Source: Bacteriovoracaceae bacterium (GTDB taxonomy: Bacteria > Bdellovibrionota > Bacteriovoracia > Bacteriovoracales > Bacteriovoracaceae). Taken from it: 64,000 nucleotides of DNA. The stretch is from positions 1 to 64,000 of the forward strand of contig CANEUH010000010.1 in the NCBI GenBank assembly GCA_947441615.1. Reading direction: 5' to 3'. The translations under genes and the position numbers were made by a program. The notes under the pieces were generated by a model. It was given only the letters and a program-made list of their open reading frames with translations, had not been told where the DNA came from and did no database searches. Below are positions 8,343 through 15,675 of this stretch, piece after piece; within the stretch, counting starts at the first letter, position 1, and each line of letters opens with the position of its first letter.

Positions 8343-9086
8343 ATGAACTGGCAAGAGACTCTAGATCAATTAGAAAAAGGTACAGTTCGTTCAGCATTTA
8401 AGCTCGATGGCAAATGGGTGGCGAATAAAGAAGTCAAAGAGGCGATCCTTGCTGCTTTTAAGGCCGGTGAGCTTCACCAGTTCCCGAATGGATTTGTGGA
8501 TAAACATAATCTTCCACCACGAGAATTTAAACCAGAAGATAAAATCCGAATGGTTCCTGGTGGGTCAAGTGTTCGTAGAGGTGCTTATGTTTCCTCAGGA
8601 GTCATTATCATGCCACCGGCCTACATAAACGTTGGCGCCTATGTAGATACTGGAACCATGGTTGATTCGCACGCACTGGTTGGCTCCTGTGCCCAAATTG
8701 GAAAAAATGTCCATCTCTCGGCCGGAGTTCAAATTGGTGGAGTTCTAGAGCCTGTCGGTCAAACTCCTGTCGTGATTGAAGATAATGCCTTTATTGGTGC
8801 TGGGGCAGTCATAGTTGAAGGTATCCAGGTCTCAGAGGGGGCAGTGATTGCACCGGGAACAATTCTTTCTCGCGGTGTTCCTGTCTACGACTGCGTCCAC
8901 GAGAGGATTCTTGAAATAGGTGAACCAATTCCTCCCTATGCTGTTGTCGTCACTGGTTCAAGACCAGCTTCAACAAACCTAACTTGGGCAAATAAACTTG
9001 GACTTCAAATGAGATGCGCCATGATTATTAAATATAAGGATGCTAAAACATCTGCGGCCTTAGAATTAGAGGGCCTCCTACGTTAG
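8343..9086 (+). CDS. dapD: Tetrahydrodipicolinate N-succinyltransferase
   Basis: DapD transfers a succinyl group to tetrahydrodipicolinate, committing the pathway to the succinylase branch of DAP synthesis. The protein has an N-terminal helical part and a left-handed beta-helix of hexapeptide repeats from about residue 75 (AYVSSGVIIMPPAYINVGAY, then VDTGTMVDSH and VGSCAQIGKNVHLSAG). The RMVPGGSSVRRGAYV segment is typical of the family. It is 247 residues, slightly shorter than E. coli DapD. It starts 1 bp after the dapA stop. With asd, lysC, dapB and dapA the locus reaches N-succinyl-2-amino-6-oxopimelate; no dapC, dapE or dapF is in this window. Confidence 0.93.
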   Translation: MNWQETLDQLEKGTVRSAFKLDGKWVANKEVKEAILAAFKAGELHQFPNGFVDKHNLPPREFKPEDKIRMVPGGSSVRRGAYVSSGVIIMPPAYINVGAYVDTGTMVDSHALVGSCAQIGKNVHLSAGVQIGGVLEPVGQTPVVIEDNAFIGAGAVIVEGIQVSEGAVIAPGTILSRGVPVYDCVHERILEIGEPIPPYAVVVTGSRPASTNLTWANKLGLQMRCAMIIKYKDAKTSAALELEGLLR

Positions 9087-9098
9087 GTATTAATTTGT

Positions 9099-9644
9099 AT
9101 GAACTTTATAAAATATTTTTTGGTCGTTATGACAACTTTATCCACGTTATCTAGTGCCTATTCTCAAGAAGCACACTATAAAATTAGACCAGGAAAGCTC
9201 CACAAGGGTGGCAGCGTGGTTGTGAATATCCTAGATGAATCAGATAGCTTTAAAGTTAGAATGCGATATGAGATTTCCAAAAAAACATGGCTACCGGTTC
9301 CTTCAAATTATTTAAAAGGTGAAACGATTCAAGAATTACCGGGCCACTTTAAAGATGAAAGAGGCTATCTTGAACTTGAGACTTTAGGAACAATCACCAC
9401 ATCCAAAGTAAAAATCACTTTCCTACGGAGAGTTGATTTAGGCGAATTTAAAAATGCTTTTGAGATTATGGTCTTTCCTATAAATGGTAAATTTAAAACC
9501 AAGATCATTTACCACCCAGAAATACCTTCTATTGGTTGGGGTAAAGTCGATATCTCTTTTGTTGATAATAACCCTGTATTTAATGGCTATGAAGTCATTG
9601 CAGACATTAATCTTCTGGACGTGTATACCTTACGAGAGAATTAA
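9099..9644 (+). CDS. Secreted protein of unknown function
   Basis: The 181-residue product has a signal peptide (MNFIKYFLVVMTTLSTLSSAYSQE) with probable cleavage near AYSQ. The mature protein of about 158 residues has no cysteines and looks all-beta (VVVNILDESDSFKVRMRYEI, TSKVKITFLRRVDLGEF), possibly an immunoglobulin-like fold. It follows dapD by 12 bp and may be read through from that operon, although no functional link is apparent and its ribosome-binding site is weak. Its 3' end overlaps the convergent gene at 9607 by 38 bp. Confidence 0.6.
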   Translation: MNFIKYFLVVMTTLSTLSSAYSQEAHYKIRPGKLHKGGSVVVNILDESDSFKVRMRYEISKKTWLPVPSNYLKGETIQELPGHFKDERGYLELETLGTITTSKVKITFLRRVDLGEFKNAFEIMVFPINGKFKTKIIYHPEIPSIGWGKVDISFVDNNPVFNGYEVIADINLLDVYTLREN

Positions 9645-10887
9645 TTTCGTCCATCCTTTCATAGACTTCTGATTCATTGACCCAAGATGATTCTTTTTTA
9701 CTAAAATCTCTTATTAAGTAGCGGCAAACACCTTTTTCTTCTTTGATTCCAATAATTGATTTATGAATATTGCCTATCTTGGCACCAACACTTAAGCCTT
9801 GGGCGAGATTCGTAACAACTGTTCTTCTTAAGTTTTCAAGATCTTGCTTCTTATCGCTTGGGTCTTTTATGGCCTTCCCGCCCAAGGATAAACAACTTAT
9901 CCCTTGGAGACTTTCAGCATTTTGTTCTTTATTCTGACAGGATTCTGCAATAGAGACGATTTTATCAAAATCTGATTTTTCATCCGTACAGGTTTCAATC
10001 GAATCATTTTTCGGTTTATCTGTGCAGTAACCTTTAAACGTAACTGAGGTAAAAATATCCTTAACATCACTCCTATCGACACTATAATAGGTGTGACTAG
10101 AGACCTTGTAGTCATTCGTAACAGTCATTAAAAGGTCGTTAGCAACCTCAAAAGCATAATCACTTGTGGGTTTAACGATAGAAAAATCATTTAAAGGCAA
10201 CTTGAGTTCGGACTTACAATTCATAAGTTTGCCTTCAACCATAAGATCAAACTTTTCACGGCGAATTTTTTCTTGCTCCAAAAGATTGATTTTCTCTTTA
10301 ATTTTATCAATCCCGCCATTTTCCAATTTGTTCTTTCTTTCAAGGGCTTCAAGATAATCGTTAAAGGCAACTTGAAAACTTTTATCCAAAATATTGTTAT
10401 CAATTAAATGAACAAACTTTGAAAGATCATCACCTGATGAAGTCAAATCGGATACATTACTTAACTTTTTACCATCAATTGATTGAAGGAATAAAATTGG
10501 TCGAACACGATGAATAACATAGCAATCATTTACGTTAGTTGGATCAAAGCCTGTTTTCTTGGGCCCCAAGGCTAGAACTTCCTTTAGGCATGAACACATC
10601 TTTAAAAATGAATTTTCTTGCTTATTATTTTTAGGCCTTGATTTTAACTCTGATTCTTTTTGAGAAATGAGCTGTATTAACTCACGATGCTGGTTATATT
10701 TCGCCTCAGTTGCACCATAAACCTTGTTAAAATCGTTTAGAAAGTTGTTTGCAGTTTGAAGATCTCTTTGGCGAAACTTAAGTTTTGAATTAATGAAAAA
10801 GCTCTCCCTAGAAGGGGGAGCATCCTGAGAAAATAATTCCGCTGAATAACAGGCAAGCAAGCTAAGTAGCATTAGAAACTTGGGCAT
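9607..10887 (-). CDS. Secreted cysteine-rich protein with a degenerate papain-like C-terminus
   Basis: The 426-residue protein has a signal peptide (MPKFLMLLSLLACYSAELFSQ). A coiled-coil-like charged stretch lies at about 175-215. There are about ten cysteines in the mature part. The C-terminal block is a diverged copy of that in the C1-type protease at 21604-22557: His375 in NIHKSIIGI, then Cys388 and YLIRD (390-394), against LHTSSIIG and CQYLIRNSWG there. The catalytic asparagine position is Asp394 and no QxxxxWC nucleophile motif is seen at the N-terminus. I infer an inactive or strongly altered papain-like fold. A minus-strand terminator lies upstream, separating it from the trypsin gene. 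Confidence 0.6.
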   Translation of the reverse strand: MPKFLMLLSLLACYSAELFSQDAPPSRESFFINSKLKFRQRDLQTANNFLNDFNKVYGATEAKYNQHRELIQLISQKESELKSRPKNNKQENSFLKMCSCLKEVLALGPKKTGFDPTNVNDCYVIHRVRPILFLQSIDGKKLSNVSDLTSSGDDLSKFVHLIDNNILDKSFQVAFNDYLEALERKNKLENGGIDKIKEKINLLEQEKIRREKFDLMVEGKLMNCKSELKLPLNDFSIVKPTSDYAFEVANDLLMTVTNDYKVSSHTYYSVDRSDVKDIFTSVTFKGYCTDKPKNDSIETCTDEKSDFDKIVSIAESCQNKEQNAESLQGISCLSLGGKAIKDPSDKKQDLENLRRTVVTNLAQGLSVGAKIGNIHKSIIGIKEEKGVCRYLIRDFSKKESSWVNESEVYERMDEINSLVRYTRPED

Positions 10888-10951
10888 AAAACCTCAGTCT
10901 CTTTTCGGATAATAATCACATTACTTGAGTGGTTCGGATGGATAAAAGGGC

Positions 10952-10981
10952 AAAAAAAAGGGCCCCCTGCAAAGGACCCTT
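10952..10981 (-). terminator. Rho-independent terminator, minus strand
   Basis: Read on the minus strand, AAGGGtCC and GGcCCTT form a stem (one mismatch, 8-nt loop) followed by eight T residues. It is about 207 bp beyond the trypsin-like gene stop and 65 bp before the next minus-strand gene. It therefore ends either a long 3' tail of the protease mRNA or a separate RNA. The stretch between it and 11130 contains two further small hairpins (around 10999-11020 and 11025-11038) but no gene. Confidence 0.65.
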
Positions 10982-11135
10982 GTTTGGCTTTCAGTTAAGG
11001 CCAGAAGTCCTTCTCTGGTCTAAAATCATCCGTGATTCTTAATTTTGGCTTACTCTCATCTTAAGATTAAGGAACAGAAAGGGGAAATCTTTCTTTTCTA
11101 ACATTAGCTGACTTGTTGCTCAATGAAAGAACTAA

Positions 11136-11171
11136 CCCAGTGTTATCATGTGTTTACACAATAACACTGGG
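11136..11171 (-). terminator. Hairpin just after the trypsin-like gene
   Basis: CCCAGTGTTAT 11136-11146 pairs exactly with ATAACACTGGG 11161-11171. The loop can pair further (TGTGT with ACACA), giving a long, nearly continuous stem. It starts 16 bp beyond the protease stop. The following T content on the minus strand is modest, so it may stabilise the 3' end or terminate weakly. Confidence 0.5.
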
Positions 11172-11187
11172 CGCATTTTGAAAAAAT

Positions 11188-11967
11188 CTATCTTGTTGAA
11201 ATTGTCTTTTTAATCCAATCGAATCCCGCTGAGACCTTAGAATAAATTCCGTATTTATTAGGAGCAGCACAACCTTCTCCCCAAGAAACCACCCCGATCT
11301 GAACTGGAGAATTCTCGTGATCGAAGACAACCAATGGGCCACCGCTATCACCTTGGCAAGAATCTTTACCACCTCCAGCGTAACCAGCAGCAATCATCGT
11401 TTCATCAATGGCGCCATCGTATGAACCTGGACGATTCGCCTCTTCATTACTAACAATAGGAACAACTACTTTATTAAGATCTTCTTTATAGTTATCTCTA
11501 TTTTCTCCAATGTTCCCAAATCCATAAACAGTTGCATCAGTTCCTGCCCCTTGATGACCTTCGCTCTCAAAAGTTTCTGAAGCTAATTTAACTGGAGCAA
11601 GTTTCGTTTTATTGAAATCAATTTTTTCTGCGAGCTCAACCAGAGCAAAATCATTAGACATCGTAGTGCGGTTATACTTTGGGTGCTTTATGACTCTCTT
11701 GATTCTGAAAGTTACACCTTGCTCTTTCAAATTAAGAATTCCACCTTTCACATCACTAAAATAGCCAGCACAATGAGCAGCGGTGAGAACCCATTGATTT
11801 GAAATAATACTACCACCACATGAGCCAGAGAGGCTTACCATGTAAGGAGTTTCAGTCCGATCTGTCACTCTTACTCCGCCAACTATTTTATCACTAGCTG
11901 AAGTTGTATTAGAGAAGCCTAGGAATGAAGAAAGGACTAAGGCGCTAACCATCTTTTTGTTTTTCAT
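11188..11967 (-). CDS. Secreted trypsin-like serine protease (family S1A)
   Basis: This is an exported digestive-type protease. The signal peptide (residues 1 to about 25) is followed almost immediately by the new N-terminus IVGG (Ile28), so the propeptide is only a few residues. The catalytic triad is His65 in LTAAHC, Asp106 in NDFALVEL and Ser208 in GDSGGPL. Asp202, six residues before the serine, is the trypsin-type specificity residue, so cleavage after Lys/Arg is expected. Cysteine pairs typical of the family are present (Cys50-Cys66, Cys204 with the later GCAAP cysteine). The length of 259 residues is standard. Expanded secreted S1 proteases are common in bacterial predators; a role in prey digestion is inference. 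Confidence 0.94.
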   Translation of the reverse strand: MKNKKMVSALVLSSFLGFSNTTSASDKIVGGVRVTDRTETPYMVSLSGSCGGSIISNQWVLTAAHCAGYFSDVKGGILNLKEQGVTFRIKRVIKHPKYNRTTMSNDFALVELAEKIDFNKTKLAPVKLASETFESEGHQGAGTDATVYGFGNIGENRDNYKEDLNKVVVPIVSNEEANRPGSYDGAIDETMIAAGYAGGGKDSCQGDSGGPLVVFDHENSPVQIGVVSWGEGCAAPNKYGIYSKVSAGFDWIKKTISTR

Positions 11968-12073
11968 AACACTCTTTATGAATGGGGTTTCTAATACTTT
12001 AATTATTAACGAAAATAATTATGACGCGTGAGAGTTAGGAAAATATTGACTGGTTAAAAGAGAATTGAAAATT

Positions 12074-12094
12074 GCGGGGACCTATGGCCCCCGC
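12074..12094 (-). terminator. Probable terminator after fadD
   Basis: GCGGGG 12074-12079 pairs with CCCCGC 12089-12094, and on the minus strand it is followed by AATTTTC. It begins 6 bp beyond the fadD stop. The U-tract is short and interrupted, so strength is uncertain. Confidence 0.55.
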
Positions 12095-12099
12095 AGAGA

Positions 12100-13782
12100 T
12101 TAAGATTTTACCTGAGATATGGCTTCGGCACGGAGATCTTTTCTTAGAATTTTACCAACATTTGATTTCGGTAATTCTTTTCTAAACTCAATAGACTTAG
12201 GAATCTTGTAGGAGGTTAGATTTTCACGGCAATATTTCATTAACTCGTCTTGGGTTAAAGACTCATCTTTCTTCACAACGAAAATTTTAACAACTTCTCC
12301 AGACTTTTCGTCCGGTACACCAATTGCAGCACACTCAAGGACCTTTGGATATTGAGCAACAACGTCTTCTAATTCATTTGGATAAACATTGAATCCGGAA
12401 ACAAGAATCATATCTTTTTTTCGGTCAACGATTTTTATAAAACCTTGCTCAGTCATAAAACCAAGATCTCCAGTTTTAAAAAATCCATCAACAGTCATCA
12501 CTTTAGCTGTTTCATCAGGGCGATTATAATAGCCCATCATCACCTGTGGGCCACGAATAGCAATTTCACCAATCTCACCTAATGGAACTGTTTTACCATT
12601 GTCGTCTTTGATTTCAACTTCTGTTGAAGGAATCGGCACTCCAATAAATCCATTATATTCTTTAGAGGTCATAGGGTTAATACATGCTGCTGGAGAAGTC
12701 TCCGTTAATCCATAAGCCTCAATGAGTGGCTGACCAGTCACTTGCTTCCAGCGATCAGCAACCGCTTTTTGAACGGCCATGCCACCTCCAAGAGTTAATC
12801 TCAAAGATGAAAAATCAAGTTTTCTAAACTCATCATTATTAAGAAGACCATTAAATAAAGTATTTACTCCAGTAAAAGCAGTAAACTTCCATTTAGAAAG
12901 CTCTTTCACAAATCCAGGAATATCTCTTGGGTTTGTTATAAGAACGTTTAAGGCCCCTACTGAGTTAAAAATAAAGCAGTTCGCCGTAAGTGAGAAAATA
13001 TGATAAAGCGGAAGTGGAGTGATAATAATTTCTTTACCGTCAGTAATGAAATCTTTTATCCACGCTCTAGCTTGAAGCATGTTCGAGACAATATTTTTGT
13101 GAGTAAGGATAGCACCCTTGGCGACACCAGTTGTTCCACCTGTATATTGCAAGAATGCAATATCTTCAGGCTTTACCGATGGTTTTTTAAACTTATCTGC
13201 ATCACCTTTTTGAACACATGATTTAAAATCTAACATGTTTGGAAGAGAGAATGCTGGAACCATTTTTTTTACATTTTTAATAACAAAGTTAACAATGTAG
13301 TTTTTTGGAAATTTTAGCATATCTCCGATTTGAGTAACCATAATATGCTTAACAGGAGTATGAGAGACGATTTTCTCAAGCACATTAGCAGAATTTGCAA
13401 AAATCACAATCGCCTTAACATCCGCATCTTTTAACTGATGCTCTAACTCTCTTGGCGTGTAGAGTGGGTTTACATTCACTGCAATCATGCCAGCACGTAA
13501 TACACCAAAAAGGGCGATCGGATACTGGAGTATGTTTGGCATCATAAGAGCGACACGATCGCCTTTTTGAAGATGCAAATCATTTTGCAAATAACTTGCA
13601 AACTTTCTACTCTGAAGTTCAATTTCTTCGTAGCTTAGTGTTGTTCCCATATTATGAAAGGCGGGATTAGATTTAAATTTTTTAAAACCAATCTCGAGCA
13701 TATCATTAATAGACGAATACTCACTTGGGTTAATCTCAAGGGGAACTCCAGCGTCGTAAGCCTTATGCCAAATCTTTGTCAT
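12100..13782 (-). CDS. fadD: Long-chain fatty acid-CoA ligase
   Basis: This AMP-forming ligase activates free fatty acids to acyl-CoA for beta-oxidation or lipid synthesis at the inner face of the membrane. The P-loop signature YTGGTTGVAKGA is at about residues 213-224. The adenylate motif YGLTETSP and the hinge/catalytic region DRKKDMILVSGFNVYPNELE are intact, with the C-terminal acylation lysine region KSNVGKILRKDLR. The length of 560 is the same as E. coli FadD. It lies 14 bp downstream of hpf on the same strand. Feeding on prey lipids is a plausible context but is inference. Confidence 0.92.
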   Translation of the reverse strand: MTKIWHKAYDAGVPLEINPSEYSSINDMLEIGFKKFKSNPAFHNMGTTLSYEEIELQSRKFASYLQNDLHLQKGDRVALMMPNILQYPIALFGVLRAGMIAVNVNPLYTPRELEHQLKDADVKAIVIFANSANVLEKIVSHTPVKHIMVTQIGDMLKFPKNYIVNFVIKNVKKMVPAFSLPNMLDFKSCVQKGDADKFKKPSVKPEDIAFLQYTGGTTGVAKGAILTHKNIVSNMLQARAWIKDFITDGKEIIITPLPLYHIFSLTANCFIFNSVGALNVLITNPRDIPGFVKELSKWKFTAFTGVNTLFNGLLNNDEFRKLDFSSLRLTLGGGMAVQKAVADRWKQVTGQPLIEAYGLTETSPAACINPMTSKEYNGFIGVPIPSTEVEIKDDNGKTVPLGEIGEIAIRGPQVMMGYYNRPDETAKVMTVDGFFKTGDLGFMTEQGFIKIVDRKKDMILVSGFNVYPNELEDVVAQYPKVLECAAIGVPDEKSGEVVKIFVVKKDESLTQDELMKYCRENLTSYKIPKSIEFRKELPKSNVGKILRKDLRAEAISQVKS

Positions 13783-13796
13783 CCTATTCTCCGTTT

Positions 13797-14057
13797 TTAT
13801 TTAATTTGGTTTTGTATTTTATGAACAATGAGATCAAACGTTTTATATAAATCGTCAGAATGAGCTTTCGCAAAATATTTTTCAGCACCAGAATTGATTG
13901 TCACTTCAGAACAGTGATCAATTCCCTCCATCCAACATGTCCAATGAACATTGGCAGCTGGACCAAACCATTTTGTAAATTTTTCTGATTTTTCACGAAT
14001 CATTTGATCTAGGGCCGGAGTGTGCTCCATATGGCGAAAAGTAATGTTGACGTTCAT
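13797..14057 (-). CDS. hpf: Short ribosome hibernation promoting factor (HPF/RaiA family)
   Basis: The 86-residue protein matches the HPF/RaiA N-terminal domain, which binds the 30S decoding region and helps inactivate ribosomes in slow growth. Family traits are the start VNITFRHMEHTPALDQMIREK, an amphipathic helix, and the later HSDDLYKTFDLIVHKIQNQIK helix. It is slightly shorter than E. coli HPF and lacks the C-terminal dimerisation domain of the long form. The ATG is preceded by AAGGAGAGG. It probably forms an operon with fadD. Hibernation would suit the non-growing attack phase of a predator, an inference. Confidence 0.82.
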   Translation of the reverse strand: MNVNITFRHMEHTPALDQMIREKSEKFTKWFGPAANVHWTCWMEGIDHCSEVTINSGAEKYFAKAHSDDLYKTFDLIVHKIQNQIK

Positions 14058-14152
14058 GATCCTCTCCTTAGTTATAAGTAACCATTATAAGAGCATCACG
14101 ATGATGACTTAGAGTGACAACAAAAGGGAATATAAATTCACTCAATAGGAGA

Positions 14153-14893
14153 CTAACTAACTTTGTTTTTAACGACCAAACGAACCGCCGCTGGAAGAAT
14201 TTCAGCGGGAATATCCATAAAATCTTTATGGGGAATAAATCCATACTGACCATAATAATAGAAATAGATAATTTCAAAACGAGCTTCATTAAGCTCTTTC
14301 TCTAAATCAAGAGAATCCAAGATCCGCCTGACGGGTGTCCAAACACTTAGCATTTGCCAAAGAACATTTTTCTCATCAAACATAAAACCGTCTGGAATGA
14401 ATAACTTCTTCCTATGGACCATTGACTCAGCAATAAACACACCCCTTTCACTCAAGTAATCACTAACTAGCTTGTAGTAACTCGAGCGATCAGGATCATG
14501 AGTAAGACAATGAAGGAGGTGAGAATCAATAATCAAATCAAATTTTTCACTAAACATTGTATCTGGATGGGTAACATCCCCAACCACCACATTAACCTCA
14601 TAACCCTCTGAAGCATAAATTTTCTTCGCCTGCTCTAGTGCATGAGAAGAGAAATCAATCAGAGTTATTTTCGCTCCTAAACGGGCCAAGTGGAGTCCTA
14701 CTCCTCCCCTACCCGCCCCTGTTTCAAGGATTCTAAGACTATTCCAGTCAACATCTGTAAGGAATTTATTTTTAGCTTCAAGAACAAAATTAAAAAGGCC
14801 CTTTGAAAAAGTTGCAACCTCATCACGCAGATCAGAAACTGATCGATAATTCTCATTTTTATAAAATTCTTCGTAGTTGTCCTGCAAGTTCAT
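14153..14893 (-). CDS. Class I SAM-dependent methyltransferase
   Basis: The SAM-binding motif I is ILETGAGRGGVGLHLA, followed by the acidic motif II residue in KITLIDFSS and a motif IV-like region FDLIIDSHLLHCL. The first in-frame start is a TTG at 14923, but the first ATG, 10 codons later (14893), is more likely. Neither has a clear ribosome-binding site. The substrate is not evident. The C-terminus is rich in Tyr (YFYYYGQYG). The gene is divergent from the alpha/beta hydrolase at 14917, with only 23 bp between the likely starts, so the two promoters must overlap coding sequence. Confidence 0.8.
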   Translation of the reverse strand: MNLQDNYEEFYKNENYRSVSDLRDEVATFSKGLFNFVLEAKNKFLTDVDWNSLRILETGAGRGGVGLHLARLGAKITLIDFSSHALEQAKKIYASEGYEVNVVVGDVTHPDTMFSEKFDLIIDSHLLHCLTHDPDRSSYYKLVSDYLSERGVFIAESMVHRKKLFIPDGFMFDEKNVLWQMLSVWTPVRRILDSLDLEKELNEARFEIIYFYYYGQYGFIPHKDFMDIPAEILPAAVRLVVKNKVS

Positions 14894-14916
14894 AAGAAAA
14901 AGTGTAAGATGGTTCC

Positions 14917-15675
14917 ATGACAAAGCAAAAACATTTTTACTTAATACGTGGATTAATTCGTGAACAAGGCCATTGGGGCAACTTTATTGATCACTTGAAA
15001 TCTACTTTCCCTGAAGCCAAAATAACCATGATTGAAATTCCTGGGGCAGGAATTTACTTTGAAGACTCTAGTCCTCCATCGGTTAGAGGCATTGTCAAAA
15101 GAATGCGTCAGGACTACTTAAAAGCAAAGCTAGAGGATGAGGATTCGCATCTCATAGCTATATCTCTTGGCGGGATGATTTCAGTTGAATGGATGAGATC
15201 ATTTCCAAACGATTTTAGTCGGGCAACATTAATCAATACGAGCCTCGGGGGAGTTTCTCCCATTTTTCATAGAATTTTCCCAAGTGCCCTTCTGTATTTA
15301 CTAAAAGTTCCCTTTTTAAAAGGACGGCAGAAAGAGTCTCATATCCTAAAACTTGTTTCAAATCACCAGAACGTTTTTAATCAGACTCTTGATTTATGGG
15401 AGAAGATCCAAGAAGCCCATCCTGTGAGTTTAGATAATACCCTCAGGCAATTATTTGCTGGGGCCATGTTTGCCGGAAAAAATTTTAATCCACCGATACC
15501 GATATCTATTATTGCGTCTACAAATGACAGAATGGTCAGTGTGAAGTGCTCGAGGGCCATCGCTCAGAAATGGAAGGCCCCAATCATTGAACATCCTACC
15601 GGAGGACATGACTTATCAGTCGATGACCCGGCATGGATCGCTCAAGAGATAAAAAAATCTATCACTGGACCTTAA
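14917..15675 (+). CDS. Alpha/beta hydrolase
   Basis: The 252-residue protein has the alpha/beta hydrolase triad: Ser83 in the nucleophile elbow AISLGGM, Asp204 in ASTNDRMV and His231 in GGHDLS. It has no signal peptide, so it is cytoplasmic. A hydrophobic cap region (about 112-137) may bind a lipid-like substrate. Specificity cannot be read from sequence; esterase or acyl-thioesterase is likely. Its end overlaps the convergent secreted-protein gene by 14 bp. Confidence 0.78.
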   Translation: MTKQKHFYLIRGLIREQGHWGNFIDHLKSTFPEAKITMIEIPGAGIYFEDSSPPSVRGIVKRMRQDYLKAKLEDEDSHLIAISLGGMISVEWMRSFPNDFSRATLINTSLGGVSPIFHRIFPSALLYLLKVPFLKGRQKESHILKLVSNHQNVFNQTLDLWEKIQEAHPVSLDNTLRQLFAGAMFAGKNFNPPIPISIIASTNDRMVSVKCSRAIAQKWKAPIIEHPTGGHDLSVDDPAWIAQEIKKSITGP

